DNA of 64,000 bases. Source: Vibrio tubiashii. Lineage in GTDB: Bacteria > Pseudomonadota > Gammaproteobacteria > Enterobacterales > Vibrionaceae. A program made the translations under genes and the position numbers. The stretch spans positions 124,001 to 188,000 of the forward strand of contig JRWQ01000008.1 in assembly GCA_000775715.1 (NCBI GenBank). The letters are read 5' to 3'. Positions within the stretch are counted from its first letter, which is position 1. The number at the start of each line of letters is the position of its first letter. This document shows, in pieces, positions 46,202-56,265 of this stretch. The notes under the pieces are model-generated. The model had not been told where the DNA came from and searched no databases. It saw only the letters and a program-made list of their open reading frames with translations.

Positions 46202-46648
46202 ATGAAGCTTAGTCCAAAAACGTTGCTTGCCGCAATAACTCTCCCGCTTGTTGTGACCGCATGTGCAACTAATGGAGATAATGCCACGCAAATTACAGCT
46301 CAAGATTTGCAGCACCACAACTGGGAATTGGTTAGTATCGACGGTACTGATCTTGTGCTCGAAGAGCGCCAAAACCCACCTCGCCTTGAAGTGGGTGAAA
46401 AGATGACAGCCAATGGTAATGCAGGCTGTAACAACTTTTTTGGTCAAGCTGAGCTTAAAGACAACCAATTTAGAATCGAAAAAATGGGCATGACCATGAA
46501 GATGTGTGTCGGTGAAGTAATGGATATCGAACAAGCGTTTGGTCAAACTTTATCTGATTGGAGCGATATGACGTTAACCAAAGACACTATGACGCTCAAG
46601 AATGACGTCCATACTCTGACATTCAAATTAAGTGACTGGAAAAACTAA
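46202..46648 (+). CDS. META-domain lipoprotein (HslJ-like)
   Basis: 148 residues: signal peptide with lipobox VVTAC, then a META domain beginning HNWELVSIDG with the conserved NGNAGCNNFFG block and QAFGQTLSDWSDMTL. E. coli HslJ of this family is a heat-inducible envelope protein. Expected location is the outer membrane, periplasmic side. GGAG precedes the ATG; a strong terminator follows. Confidence 0.9.
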   Translation: MKLSPKTLLAAITLPLVVTACATNGDNATQITAQDLQHHNWELVSIDGTDLVLEERQNPPRLEVGEKMTANGNAGCNNFFGQAELKDNQFRIEKMGMTMKMCVGEVMDIEQAFGQTLSDWSDMTLTKDTMTLKNDVHTLTFKLSDWKN

Positions 46649-46670
46649 GCCAGCCAAACATTGTTCAAAA

Positions 46671-46696
46671 AAGCAGCCGACCTGGCTGCTTTTTTG
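46671..46696 (+). terminator. Terminator of the META-domain gene
   Basis: The stem AAGCAGCC/GGCTGCTT with loop GACCT is followed by a TTTTTG tract. Confidence 0.85.
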
Positions 46697-46845
46697 TTTC
46701 CACCAGCCAATTTTCAAACATCTCATCAACATTTACGTCAAATAGTTAATAAAACAGCTTTTTTTCAGTCATAATGAATGAATAATTGTCTTAGATCGGT
46801 CTGTAGTTATTAGCCGATACAATTTTTCAACCAACAGGGAATATT

Positions 46846-47988
46846 ATGACAAGGCTGATCACTCTTCTCTCTTCAGTTATCCTTTCATTTTCTTCAGTTG
46901 CCGCTGACCAATGGCAAGAGACTGTACAAAAAGCCAAAGGACAAACCGTTTACTTCCACGCTTGGGGTGGAAGCCAAGAAATCAATCGCTACATCCAATG
47001 GGCAGGCTCTGAGTTACAAGCTCAGTACGGTGTCACGCTTAAGCATGTAAAAGTGACCGACATTGCAGAAACCACGGCTCGTTTAATCGCAGAAAAAGCA
47101 GCGGGTAAAAACAGTGGTGGCAGCGTTGATATGGTTTGGATTAACGGCGAAAACTTTAAATCGATGAAAGACAATCAGTTGCTTTTTGGACCTTTTGTTG
47201 AAGGCCTACCTAGCTGGCAGTATGTCGATAAATCGCTACCTATCGATGTAGATTTTTCTGAGCCAACAGAAGGTCTCGAGGCTCCATGGGGTGTCGGACA
47301 GTTAGTATTTATCCACGATCAAGAAAAGCTAAACAATCCACCACTCTCTTTTGCTGAACTTAAGAGCTACGCCAAAGCATACCCAAACCGTATCACTTAC
47401 CCACGCCCGCCAGAGTTTCACGGCACGAGTTTTCTAAAAGCCTTGCTAATTGAGCTGACAAACAATGACGCTTCACTTCAGTTACCGGTTGCAGAGCAGA
47501 GCTTTCCGATCGTAACTGCGCCATTATGGGATTACTTAGACGAGTTCCATAAAGTCGCATGGCGAGGTGGTGAACAGTTTCCAACCAGTTCGTCTGAAAC
47601 ATTCCAAATGCTTGACGACGGTCAGCTTGATCTTGCGATTACCTTTAACCCTAATGCAGTATTCTCGGCACAGGCCAGTGGCAAGCTTGCGGAAACAACC
47701 AAGACTTACGCGATGGATGCTGGCGCACTGTCCAACATCCACTTCTTAGCTATTCCTTGGAATGCAAACGCGAGTGAAGGCGCGCAAGTGGCGATTAATT
47801 TCTTACTTAGCCCTGAAGCTCAATCGCGCAAAGGTGACCTAACGATTTGGGGAGACCCTTCTGTGTTGAGCGGCCAATACCTAACGGGTTCGGCAAAGAA
47901 TACTCAGCAGTTTAAGTCAATATCAGAACCTCATCCAAGCTGGCAAGTCGCTTTGGAAAAAGAGTGGCTTAAGCGTTACGGAAACTAA
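46846..47988 (+). CDS. ynjB: ABC transporter substrate-binding protein YnjB
   Basis: 380 residues with a signal peptide (ITLLSSVILSFSSVAA). It is a periplasmic binding protein of the iron/thiamine-like cluster (VYFHAWGGSQEINRYIQWAG; VDMVWINGENFKSMKDNQLL). Together with the permease and ATPase that follow it is the ynjBCD transporter of E. coli. Substrate unknown. First gene of the four-gene operon. Confidence 0.92.
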   Translation: MTRLITLLSSVILSFSSVAADQWQETVQKAKGQTVYFHAWGGSQEINRYIQWAGSELQAQYGVTLKHVKVTDIAETTARLIAEKAAGKNSGGSVDMVWINGENFKSMKDNQLLFGPFVEGLPSWQYVDKSLPIDVDFSEPTEGLEAPWGVGQLVFIHDQEKLNNPPLSFAELKSYAKAYPNRITYPRPPEFHGTSFLKALLIELTNNDASLQLPVAEQSFPIVTAPLWDYLDEFHKVAWRGGEQFPTSSSETFQMLDDGQLDLAITFNPNAVFSAQASGKLAETTKTYAMDAGALSNIHFLAIPWNANASEGAQVAINFLLSPEAQSRKGDLTIWGDPSVLSGQYLTGSAKNTQQFKSISEPHPSWQVALEKEWLKRYGN

Positions 47989-47996
47989 TATTAACC

Positions 47997-49706
47997 ATGT
48001 TAAGAGCGCTTTACTTAGTCATTATCGTAGTTTGCATAGTGCCTACCATGCCGGGCTTGCTTGGCGTACTGCTCTCTGCACTGGGGTATATTCCACCAAT
48101 TGGCTTAAACCAGTTTTCGTTTGATGGCTTTTCGGCGGTATTCAATTGGTCAGGCGTTTGGCAATCAATCGGGCTAACCATTTATACCGCTATTGCCAGT
48201 AGCTACCTCGCCTGCCTGATTGCTTTTGCGATTTTGCAGTCGACATGGAGAAGGCCGTTTTGGCGTAAGGTTGAACTAAGCCTATCTCCACTGCTGGCAA
48301 TGCCTCATGTCGCGTTTGCGATTGGTTTTGCTTTTCTGTTCGCACCAACCGGATTGGGCGCTCGATTTCTACACCAATTATTTGGTCACGATGCGAACGC
48401 TCAAAGCGTGCATGACGTAGCCCTACTCGTCAAAGACCCTTACGCGTTGGGGTTAATTGTGATGTTGGCCATCAAAGAAGTGCCTTTCCTGCTCTTAATG
48501 AGTATTCCAATTTTGCATCAGCTCAACGTTGAGCAAACAGAAAAAGTCAGCCATGCCATGGGCTACAGCACAGTGCAAACTTGGTGGAAAGCGATTCTAC
48601 CGCAGTGGTTTGCCAAGCTTAGATTTCCAATGCTCGCGGTGATTGCCTATAGCTTGTCCGTGGTAGATATTGCGCTTATTCTCGGCCCCACAAACCCGCC
48701 AACATTTGCGGTTTTGGTTTGGCAATGGTTTAACGAACCTGACTTGTCATTACTGCCAAGAGCCGCTGCCGGAGCCGTCATTCTATTTGCTATCGCAAGT
48801 CTACTTATCGGCTTGGCTCGCTTGATTGAATGGACAATCACCAAAGGATTCCGCGCTTGGCAGTATTCGGGACGAACTGGTCATAAACTTCCGGGTAAAA
48901 GCCTTTTCATTACCATTGGCAGTCTAACCATAGTAATGATGCCTTTGATTGTGATTTGGAGTATTGCCCAACGGTGGAGATACCCAGACCTGCTACCGAC
49001 TCGATTTAGCTGGCGCTTTTGGCAATATGAGTGGCAAGGTATCACTAACACTTTAGAGCAAAGCATGCTGATCGCCGTAATATGTGCCACTGTCAGCTTG
49101 GTATTGGCCCTAATCGCACATGAATATCGCCTTCGTTATCGATGGCAAATTCCTGGCTATATCATCGCCATCCCAATGCTTGTCCCCCAACTTTCGGTAC
49201 TGTTTGGTATGCAAGTCGTGACCTTGTATTTAAACAGTGAAGCCTATCTGTTCTGGGTCTGTTGGGCGCATATTTTCTTCGCTTTTCCTTTTGTTTATTT
49301 GTCTTTAGATGGGCCGTGGCGTAGCTTTAATAATGGTCTGACACGAGTTGCGCTCAGCCTAGGTAAATCACCGCTGCAAGCCTGGCTTAAAGTCAAATTA
49401 CCAATGTTACTGCCTGCGGTCGCGTTTGCATGGGCAATAGGAATCAGCGTTAGCCTTGCCCAATACCTACCTACCTTGATTTTAGGCGCAGGGCGCATTA
49501 GCACCATCACAACAGAGGCCGTTGCGCTCTCTAGCGGCTTCGACCGACGAGTCACCGCTATCTATGCTATTTGGCAAGCGTTGTTGCCTCTGATGTTCTT
49601 CTCTTTCGCGATTCTACTTAGCCGATTGCACGCTAAGTATCGCAGACTGACAATGAAAGGTTTACTACCGAATGAGTCTTTGTCTCGAAAACCTCGCCAT
49701 CCGTAA
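47997..49706 (+). CDS. ynjC: ABC transporter permease YnjC
   Basis: 569 residues with about 12 membrane helices: two fused permease halves, each with an EAA-type loop (EKVSHAMGYSTVQTWWKAIL and TRVALSLGKSPLQAWLKVKL). It forms the inner-membrane channel for the YnjB substrate. It starts 8 bases after ynjB and overlaps ynjD by 35 bases. Confidence 0.93.
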   Translation: MLRALYLVIIVVCIVPTMPGLLGVLLSALGYIPPIGLNQFSFDGFSAVFNWSGVWQSIGLTIYTAIASSYLACLIAFAILQSTWRRPFWRKVELSLSPLLAMPHVAFAIGFAFLFAPTGLGARFLHQLFGHDANAQSVHDVALLVKDPYALGLIVMLAIKEVPFLLLMSIPILHQLNVEQTEKVSHAMGYSTVQTWWKAILPQWFAKLRFPMLAVIAYSLSVVDIALILGPTNPPTFAVLVWQWFNEPDLSLLPRAAAGAVILFAIASLLIGLARLIEWTITKGFRAWQYSGRTGHKLPGKSLFITIGSLTIVMMPLIVIWSIAQRWRYPDLLPTRFSWRFWQYEWQGITNTLEQSMLIAVICATVSLVLALIAHEYRLRYRWQIPGYIIAIPMLVPQLSVLFGMQVVTLYLNSEAYLFWVCWAHIFFAFPFVYLSLDGPWRSFNNGLTRVALSLGKSPLQAWLKVKLPMLLPAVAFAWAIGISVSLAQYLPTLILGAGRISTITTEAVALSSGFDRRVTAIYAIWQALLPLMFFSFAILLSRLHAKYRRLTMKGLLPNESLSRKPRHP

Positions 49707-50319
49707 AACCGATGGCGACACCCTTTTTTCCAGCTTCAATCTGACCGTTGAAAAGGGTGAAATTGTTACCTTGATGGGCCCTAGTGGCTGTGGGAAATCA
49801 ACCCTGCTTGATGCCATAGCTGGACATTTGTCATCAGAGTTTGACTACTCAGGTGCAATGACACTTAACAGCCAAGTATTAAACACTCTCCCGGCCCATA
49901 AGCGTCAGGTGGGAATATTGTTTCAAGATGACTTACTTTTCCCACATCTCACCGTTTGGGAGAATCTAGCTTTCGCCCTGCCCGATGCCATCAAAGGTTC
50001 GGCGCGTAAAGAACAAGCCTTAAAAGCGCTAAAAAACATCTCTCTATCCAAGTTGGCAGACTCCTTCCCTGACCAAATATCCGGTGGTCAGCGGGCACGT
50101 ATTGCCTTAAGTCGAATGCTACTGGCCCAGCCTAAACTCGCCTTACTCGATGAACCTTATAGCAAGTTAGATAAAGAGCTACGCGCACAATTTCGTAACT
50201 GGGTCGTTGACCAGCTTAAGCAAGCAGATATCCCAGCCTTAATTGTTACTCACGATGAAGAGGATGTACCACAAGATAGCCGCTGCATAACATGGCCTTG
50301 GGAGAATCAACATGCTTGA
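49672..50319 (+). CDS. ynjD: ABC transporter ATP-binding protein YnjD
   Basis: 215 residues. Walker A is GPSGCGKST (about 36-44), the signature is ISGGQRARIALSR, Walker B is LALLDEP and the switch His is in VTHDEED. It energises YnjC. It overlaps both neighbours (35 bases with ynjC, 8 with the next gene), so translation is coupled through the operon. Confidence 0.94.
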   Translation: MSLCLENLAIRKTDGDTLFSSFNLTVEKGEIVTLMGPSGCGKSTLLDAIAGHLSSEFDYSGAMTLNSQVLNTLPAHKRQVGILFQDDLLFPHLTVWENLAFALPDAIKGSARKEQALKALKNISLSKLADSFPDQISGGQRARIALSRMLLAQPKLALLDEPYSKLDKELRAQFRNWVVDQLKQADIPALIVTHDEEDVPQDSRCITWPWENQHA

Positions 50320-50929
50320 TCGTTTTAGTATTAAGGTCATCCGCTGGCCGTTGGCTCAATCGGCCAAACTACTCGACAAGTTCGGCATATCGGCTAATCA
50401 AACGACACTGTTTGGTTTCGGTCTGGGTTGCTTAGCTTTTCCTGCGTTGATCATGGAGCAATATACCTTAGCCTTGGTTTTTATCGCGTTGAATCGGATA
50501 TGTGATGGACTCGATGGCGCACTGGCAAGAATTCAGGGCCTATCCGATGCGGGAGGTTTTCTCGACATCAGTTTGGATTTCCTTTTCTACTCTCTAATCC
50601 CATTTGGTTTTGTGTTGGCAAATCCAGAGCAAAATGCCATTGCAGGCGCTTTCCTGATTTTCTCGTTTATTGGCACCGGAACTAGCTTTCTCGCCTTTGC
50701 CGTCATGGCAGGGAAACGAGGCATCGATAATCCGATTTATCAACACAAGTCGCTCTACTATATGAGCGGATTAACTGAAGGCACGGAAACCATCGGCTGC
50801 TTTGTTTTGTTTTGTTTGTTCCCGCAACATTTCGCGCTCATCGCCTTTATATTTGGAACCGCCTGCTGGTTCACCACTTTTACCCGTATCTACTCTGGTT
50901 TTCATACCCTAAAAGCGCAAGATAGCTAA
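50312..50929 (+). CDS. ynjF: CDP-alcohol phosphatidyltransferase family protein (YnjF)
   Basis: 205 residues, about six membrane helices, with the CDP-alcohol motif CDGLDGALARIQGLSDAGG then FLDISLDF (about 66-95), all catalytic Asp present. The alcohol acceptor is unknown. It is the last gene of the ynjBCD-ynjF operon; ynjE, present between D and F in E. coli, is missing here. Its pairing with an ABC importer suggests that the imported compound could be the acceptor. Confidence 0.9.
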   Translation: MLDRFSIKVIRWPLAQSAKLLDKFGISANQTTLFGFGLGCLAFPALIMEQYTLALVFIALNRICDGLDGALARIQGLSDAGGFLDISLDFLFYSLIPFGFVLANPEQNAIAGAFLIFSFIGTGTSFLAFAVMAGKRGIDNPIYQHKSLYYMSGLTEGTETIGCFVLFCLFPQHFALIAFIFGTACWFTTFTRIYSGFHTLKAQDS

Positions 50930-50933
50930 ACGA

Positions 50934-50957
50934 AAAAAAGCGCCACTAACGGCGCTT
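50934..50957. terminator. Terminator between ynjF and the methyltransferase gene
   Basis: The stem AAGCGCC/GGCGCTT with loop ACTAAC has a strong T-tract on the minus side (TTTTTTTCG), so it mainly serves the minus-strand gene. Confidence 0.75.
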
Positions 50958-50983
50958 CTTACATCAATCTAAATTGGCATCGA

Positions 50984-51949
50984 TTAACGAAACCTAAGCA
51001 CTTTTAGCGATGCTTCGGGATCGCTATCTTCAAACTCTGGCGGATTATCAAGGCGCTCAACAAAACTTAACGCAGGCGCTTCCTCATGCATACTATCAAT
51101 TAGGAACTGACTGGTAACCTTAGGCGAGTTAACACACGCAATCACTTCTCCGCCCTCTGATAAAAGCTCTGGAAGCTTCCTTAAGATACGTTTGTAGTCT
51201 TTGGTCAGAGCAAAGCTGCCTTTCTGAAATGATGGCGGATCAATAATAACCAGATCATAGCTACCCATCTTTTTGATTTTTCCCCAAGAACGGAAAATAT
51301 CATAACCCAAGAATTTCACTTGGTTAGTATTGTGTCCGTTTAGCTTGTGATTCTCTCGACCTTTCGATAATGACGATCGCGACATATCAACATTGACGAC
51401 CTGATCCGCACCACCGTCAATCGCAGCAACCGAGAAGCCACAAGTGTAAGCAAACAGATTTAATACATTTTTATGTTTCGAATTAGCTTTAACCCAATCT
51501 CGCCCATATCGCATATCTAGAAACAGACCAAAGTTCTGGTTGCGGCCAATATCGAGTTGATATTTAAGCCCTGACTCTTCAACCACAGGATGGCTATCTA
51601 ACTCTCCTAGCAGTACTTCTGATGGTGCGCCTTCCGCATAGCGATGTTGGACAACGATCGCTTTACCCTGTTTTGCACGCCACACCTCAGTTTCTGCAAG
51701 TGCGCTCAACCCTTGCTTTAACTGCTGAATAAAGCGTTCATCTACCGCTTTGAACACGCTAACAATCAACTGGCCTTGAATCCAATCACAAGTAAGCTGT
51801 TCTAAGCCTTCAAAACGGCGGCCACGGCCATGAAACAGGCGACGCACTTCATTTGGTGTAATACCGAGTTGCTGATGAAGCTGTTCAAAAAAAACAGGAA
51901 GTTGCTCCGCCTGCATTGCAAAAGGGTTTATTTGTTGATCTTCGGCCAT
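50984..51949 (-). CDS. Class I SAM-dependent methyltransferase (RlmI/RlmK-like)
   Basis: About 321 residues from the ATG at 51947-51949, which has GGGAG six bases before it. The C-terminal Rossmann domain has SAM motif NLFAYTCGFSVAA and catalytic-loop motif DPPSFQKGSF, as in the RlmI/RlmK-type rRNA cytosine/guanine methyltransferases. The N-terminal half lacks an obvious PUA domain. RNA substrate not assignable. It overlaps the upstream pseudouridine synthase by 22 bases. Confidence 0.88.
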   Translation of the reverse strand: MAEDQQINPFAMQAEQLPVFFEQLHQQLGITPNEVRRLFHGRGRRFEGLEQLTCDWIQGQLIVSVFKAVDERFIQQLKQGLSALAETEVWRAKQGKAIVVQHRYAEGAPSEVLLGELDSHPVVEESGLKYQLDIGRNQNFGLFLDMRYGRDWVKANSKHKNVLNLFAYTCGFSVAAIDGGADQVVNVDMSRSSLSKGRENHKLNGHNTNQVKFLGYDIFRSWGKIKKMGSYDLVIIDPPSFQKGSFALTKDYKRILRKLPELLSEGGEVIACVNSPKVTSQFLIDSMHEEAPALSFVERLDNPPEFEDSDPEASLKVLRFR

Positions 51950-52623
51950 GATAGCTCCCATGGTTTCAGCCAATGTTCGATACCTTGGCTAACAATTTCT
52001 TCGTTCCATTTTTCACCCAAAAGTTCATGACTGCGCGGATCGCACACAAACTCATAGGCTTGATTATTGAGTTCAAAGCGCAGCGCAAATGCGTGTAAAT
52101 ACCCGCGTTCTGATTGACTTCCGGCATTGTAGATTGGATCGCCAACAATACCTGAACCGATTGATTTGAGCGCGACTCTAATTTGATGCGTTTTGCCCGT
52201 GTAGGGCTTGCATAAAAACAGTCGCTCCCCCGGAGAGGCTGCTGTAGAAAAAAACTGGGTTGTCGCTGGGTTGGTATGAGTATTGACCAACCTCCAAGAT
52301 GAGCGACGTGAACGCTCCATATCACCTGAGATCAAGCCTTGTTTCTTCTTGGGTTTCTTACTGCCAATGGCGAGGTAAAATTTCTCAACACTGCGCTCGG
52401 CGAACAATCCTGAGAGTTGACTAGCCACTTCAGAACTTCTTCCTAATAGCAGTATTCCAGAAGTCATTTTATCTAATCGATGGATAAGGTAGAGCTGCTG
52501 TTCTCCCGTCAGCTTAGCAACTTCTTGCAGCAGCATGACATCGCCATCATCTTTATGTACAGAGACATTAGGGTGTTTGTTGATGACGATAAAGTCTGGA
52601 TGGGTATATAGAATATCAAACAT
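51928..52623 (-). CDS. RluA-family pseudouridine synthase
   Basis: 231 residues, a short RluA-type enzyme without an S4 domain. The catalytic Asp is in HRLDKMTSGILLLG (about residue 50). The KPYTGKTHQIRVALKSIG block confirms the family. It isomerises a uridine in rRNA or tRNA; the target is not known from sequence. Operon with the methyltransferase gene, so both may modify related RNA sites. Confidence 0.92.
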   Translation of the reverse strand: MFDILYTHPDFIVINKHPNVSVHKDDGDVMLLQEVAKLTGEQQLYLIHRLDKMTSGILLLGRSSEVASQLSGLFAERSVEKFYLAIGSKKPKKKQGLISGDMERSRRSSWRLVNTHTNPATTQFFSTAASPGERLFLCKPYTGKTHQIRVALKSIGSGIVGDPIYNAGSQSERGYLHAFALRFELNNQAYEFVCDPRSHELLGEKWNEEIVSQGIEHWLKPWELSWPKINK

Positions 52624-52698
52624 TTGACTGGCTCCGCTTCGGAGGCATGAGTATACCCATTCTCTTTATGAAAGCCAGTCTCACTTAGTTAGAGAGCC

Positions 52699-54315
52699 TT
52701 ATCTGAGTTTAAATTTGTTTACTAGGCTTTCAAGCTCTGTCACTTTAGCATTCAAACCATCTACATTTTCAGAGCTACTATTAGCAAGGGCTAAAGAGCG
52801 CTCTGAGATATCGCTGATGGCGGTAATATCAGCCGCGATCTCTTTTGTTACCGCAGTTTGCTCTTCCGCCGCAGTCGCAATCGAGTTAACCATTCCCTGT
52901 ACATTAGCAGCACCGGTCACAATTTCATTTAACGCAGTTACAGCCCCAGAGCTATGCTCTACCCCAATCTCAACTAACTGGCAGTTTTCTTGGGTATAGG
53001 TTACTGCTTCTTGAGTGCCCGACTGAATCTGTTGGATGATGCCTGCTACTTCTTGCGTCGCAGTGGTTGTTCGTTCCGCTAGCGCTCGAACTTCATCCGC
53101 AACGACCGCAAAACCACGACCAAACTCCCCAGCACGTGCCGCTTCAATCGCAGCGTTCAATGCCAATAAGTTAGTCTGCTCAGCAATACCTTCAATAACT
53201 CGAATCACTGAACCAATCTGTTCCCCATGTTCCCCCAGCTCGTTCATCTGGGTCGACATTTCTGCCATTTGCACACTGACTTGTTGAATTGAATCAACCA
53301 TTTCAGTGATGACCGTCCTACCAGACTCTGCGCTTTGTTCTGATTTTTTTGCTTCTTCAAAAGTGGCAACCCCTTGCTGAGCCACTTCTGCAATTGTAAG
53401 GCTCAACTGTTCTGCTGCTGTCGCTATCAACGTCGCTTTTTCGGCCTGAGAAGACGCGCCAGCAACAATGTCTTGACTGACATTAGAGAGATCGGCAGTC
53501 ACATGCTGAACTTGGTTTGAAACTGAAGAGATCGAACCGATCAAGGTAGTTAAAGATCCCTGCATCTTATTAATTGAACTTGCAAGGTTCGCCAACTCGT
53601 CGCCCGAATTATCAACCAGATCTGTCGTGGTTAAATCTCCCTCAGCGACTTTTTGCGCCACACTATCTAATTTTGATAGACGAATGGTAATCGAGTTGGA
53701 AAGGAAATAGGCAATAGCACACGTTAACACCAACGCAATCGCAAACAGGATTAAGATCGTATTTTCAATAGTGGCAAATGAATCAGTTAACAGTTCTAAA
53801 GCGTCATCAGCCTCTTGCGTCACCGATGCAGACTCTCCATCAAGCAAGGCTTCGAGTGGTTCAAGATAGTCAACATAGAGCTTACGCAAAAGTGTTACAC
53901 CTTCAATATAGCCACGCTTTCCATCTAACTCAGGGACAATCTCGTTTTCAAAACCCTGAGCGAAATCTGACATATAACGCTCAACCCTCTCAATAAGTTG
54001 ATAATCTTTACTACCCTGTATTTCTAACCGCTTCACAACATTGATCGCTTCAGCGAACTCTTGTTTGTTTCTATAGTAGCTATCTAATGCTTCAGGCACT
54101 CCCATAAGCGCGCCCGAGGCATCTCTATAGACATCTCCAGCTTGATCGACTAGGTTCAAGTAACCAAATAACTCAGGGACGTCATCACTGCGAACCTCAG
54201 TCGCAACATGATGTGATTTGGTCACTTCAAGCCAAATTACACCGACCAAAATCGTCATTATGGCTGAAATACAACCAAATCCAGTATAAAGCTTCTTACG
54301 AACAGACCACTTCAC
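52699..54315 (-). CDS. Methyl-accepting chemotaxis protein
   Basis: 538 residues: membrane helix at about 10-30, a ~150-residue periplasmic helical-bundle domain, second helix near 185-207, HAMP, and the MCP signalling domain with tip [20 protein letters not shown] then [18 protein letters not shown]. The start codon is GTG, supported by AAGGAAGG six bases upstream. Ligand unknown. Single gene. Confidence 0.95.
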   Translation of the reverse strand: MKWSVRKKLYTGFGCISAIMTILVGVIWLEVTKSHHVATEVRSDDVPELFGYLNLVDQAGDVYRDASGALMGVPEALDSYYRNKQEFAEAINVVKRLEIQGSKDYQLIERVERYMSDFAQGFENEIVPELDGKRGYIEGVTLLRKLYVDYLEPLEALLDGESASVTQEADDALELLTDSFATIENTILILFAIALVLTCAIAYFLSNSITIRLSKLDSVAQKVAEGDLTTTDLVDNSGDELANLASSINKMQGSLTTLIGSISSVSNQVQHVTADLSNVSQDIVAGASSQAEKATLIATAAEQLSLTIAEVAQQGVATFEEAKKSEQSAESGRTVITEMVDSIQQVSVQMAEMSTQMNELGEHGEQIGSVIRVIEGIAEQTNLLALNAAIEAARAGEFGRGFAVVADEVRALAERTTTATQEVAGIIQQIQSGTQEAVTYTQENCQLVEIGVEHSSGAVTALNEIVTGAANVQGMVNSIATAAEEQTAVTKEIAADITAISDISERSLALANSSSENVDGLNAKVTELESLVNKFKLR

Positions 54316-54414
54316 TGCGCACCTTCCTTAACAACGGCATATGTAACTAATTATTACATCTATCAATGTTAACGACTAAATAATTTATTACTTTAATTTA
54401 TGGTCTTGAAAAGA

Positions 54415-54443
54415 CAAAAAAACCTCCCGATAGGGAGGTTTTT
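54415..54443 (-). terminator. Terminator of the NSS transporter gene
   Basis: The stem AACCTCCC/GGGAGGTT with loop GATA is followed on the minus strand by TTTTTTTGTC. Confidence 0.85.
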
Positions 54444-54469
54444 AATCAAGTTGCTTTTTTTGTAAACGT

Positions 54470-55900
54470 TTATAGCTTCTTCGAGAAGATGCCTGCTACA
54501 GCGATGATACCAATACCTAACAGCATGATTTCACCTTTACCACTATCAAAGCCTGACTTGATACCCATGAATGCAACAATTGCAATCGCTACTGGGATAA
54601 CATACTTAACTAAGTTGTACCACAGGCTAAATAGAGGGAACGATACTTTACCGTCGTTAGTGATCTCTTTCTCAAGGTCAGCGCGTGATAGACGCCAGCC
54701 TGCAAAGATACACACTAACATACCACCAACAGCTAGGAAGATCTTATCTGTTAATAGGTCGAAGATATCGAATGCGCCAGTACCAAATAGTGTTGGACCT
54801 ACGCCACCTAGAGATAGCGACGCGAATACACATAGTGATGCCATTACTGCACTTGCACTGAACACTGCTGTTGAACGCTTCATACCTTTCTCATCGATCA
54901 GGTAAGAAACCACAACTTCTAGCAGTGATACCGATGAAGTCAATGCCGCTACAGTTAGACCTAGGAAGAACATCAGTGCCAATAGCAAACCAATCACGCC
55001 ACCCATTTCAGCAAATAGCTGAGGAACGACAACGAATACTAAACCTGGACCCGCTGCTGGCTCCATACCGAATGCGAACATTGCTGGGAACATTGCTACA
55101 CCCGCTAGGATTGCAACACCTGTATCCATTGCTGTTACCATACCGGTAGTTTGAACTAGGTTCTCTTTTTTCTTCAGGTAAGAACCGTAAGTCAACATAC
55201 AGCCCATACCTAAGCTTAGAGAGAAGAACGCTTGGCCTAGAGCTGCGAGTACGACACTACTGTCTACTTGAGAGAAGTCTGGCATGAATAGGAACTCAAG
55301 ACCTGCCATCGCACCAGGAAGCATTAACCCTTTGATTGATACAACGATAAGAATTAAGAACAGCAAAGGCATTAGAATTTTGCCCGCTTTTTCGATACCG
55401 CCAGATACCCCTTTGATTACGATAGCAATGTTCAGTGCTAGGTAAACGCCCATCCACAGTAGTGGCTGAACCGGATCGGAAATGAAGCCACCAAAGCTAT
55501 CTCCAATCGCTTCAGGGGTGCTTAGTAGACCACCGCCAACTTTAAAAATGTACGCAAGTGCCCAACCACCAACCACTGGGTAGAAACCCATGATTAGTAG
55601 GCCACTTAGTACGCCCATTACACCAGTGAACGCCCAACGACGATCCGTCGATTTGAACGCACCTACTGCGGATAGGCCAGTCTTACGACCGATAGTGAAC
55701 TCGGTTAGCATTACGCTAAAACCAATAAAGATTACGAAAAGAAGGTAGATTGCAACGAACGCGCCGCCGCCGCTCTCACCTGCCGTGTAAGGAAATTTCC
55801 ATATGTTGCCCAAACCAACAGCAGAACCTGCTGCTGCCATTACGAAGCCTAATTTAGACCCCCACGTATCACGGGGCTGTGCACTTGAACTTGTAGCCAC
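54470..55900 (-). CDS. Sodium-dependent symporter, NSS/SNF family
   Basis: 476 residues with 11-12 membrane helices. The NSS N-terminal signature WGSKLGFVMAAAGSAVGLGN then IWKFPYTAGESGGGAF is complete, giving the unwound helix 1 that binds sodium and substrate. These are amino-acid or amine importers (LeuT, TnaT, MhsT relatives). Start codon GTG with TGGAG upstream. Single gene with its own terminator. Confidence 0.94.
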   Translation of the reverse strand: MATSSSAQPRDTWGSKLGFVMAAAGSAVGLGNIWKFPYTAGESGGGAFVAIYLLFVIFIGFSVMLTEFTIGRKTGLSAVGAFKSTDRRWAFTGVMGVLSGLLIMGFYPVVGGWALAYIFKVGGGLLSTPEAIGDSFGGFISDPVQPLLWMGVYLALNIAIVIKGVSGGIEKAGKILMPLLFLILIVVSIKGLMLPGAMAGLEFLFMPDFSQVDSSVVLAALGQAFFSLSLGMGCMLTYGSYLKKKENLVQTTGMVTAMDTGVAILAGVAMFPAMFAFGMEPAAGPGLVFVVVPQLFAEMGGVIGLLLALMFFLGLTVAALTSSVSLLEVVVSYLIDEKGMKRSTAVFSASAVMASLCVFASLSLGGVGPTLFGTGAFDIFDLLTDKIFLAVGGMLVCIFAGWRLSRADLEKEITNDGKVSFPLFSLWYNLVKYVIPVAIAIVAFMGIKSGFDSGKGEIMLLGIGIIAVAGIFSKKL

Positions 55901-56265
55901 GGTTACTCCATTAAATCGTTTTTTAAGTTGTGTTTGCTTCTGTTAGGCGTCTATAAAAGTGGTGTATAATTATTTTTACACTTAATAAAATTATCAGTGA
56001 CGCTAACGTTATGGCAAGTAAACCAGTTTAAGATTAAAATTGGAAGCCCATTTAGTATATTTTTCCACCAACTTTGTAATTAATATGTTTAAATGCTGTT
56101 TTTTTGGCCTTTAACATCCTCTATGCACTAGTTTTTACAATCCCATAACACATTCATCCTTTTGCATACAATCTGTCACTGATTGCATTCTTTGCGTTTA
56201 TCCCCCTTGTCGTGATCTCATTTGAGCTCTACTATTGGATAGCATTGGATTACCTAGGTTACTGA
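55901..56265. other. Divergent intergenic region between the NSS and cls genes
   Basis: 365 bases, A+T-rich, no gene visible. It carries the promoters of both neighbours. Confidence 0.6.
56207..56235 (+). promoter_or_regulatory. Candidate cls promoter
   Basis: TTGTCG (56207-56212) and TACTAT (56230-56235) are 17 bases apart, 30 bases upstream of the cls ATG. Confidence 0.45.
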
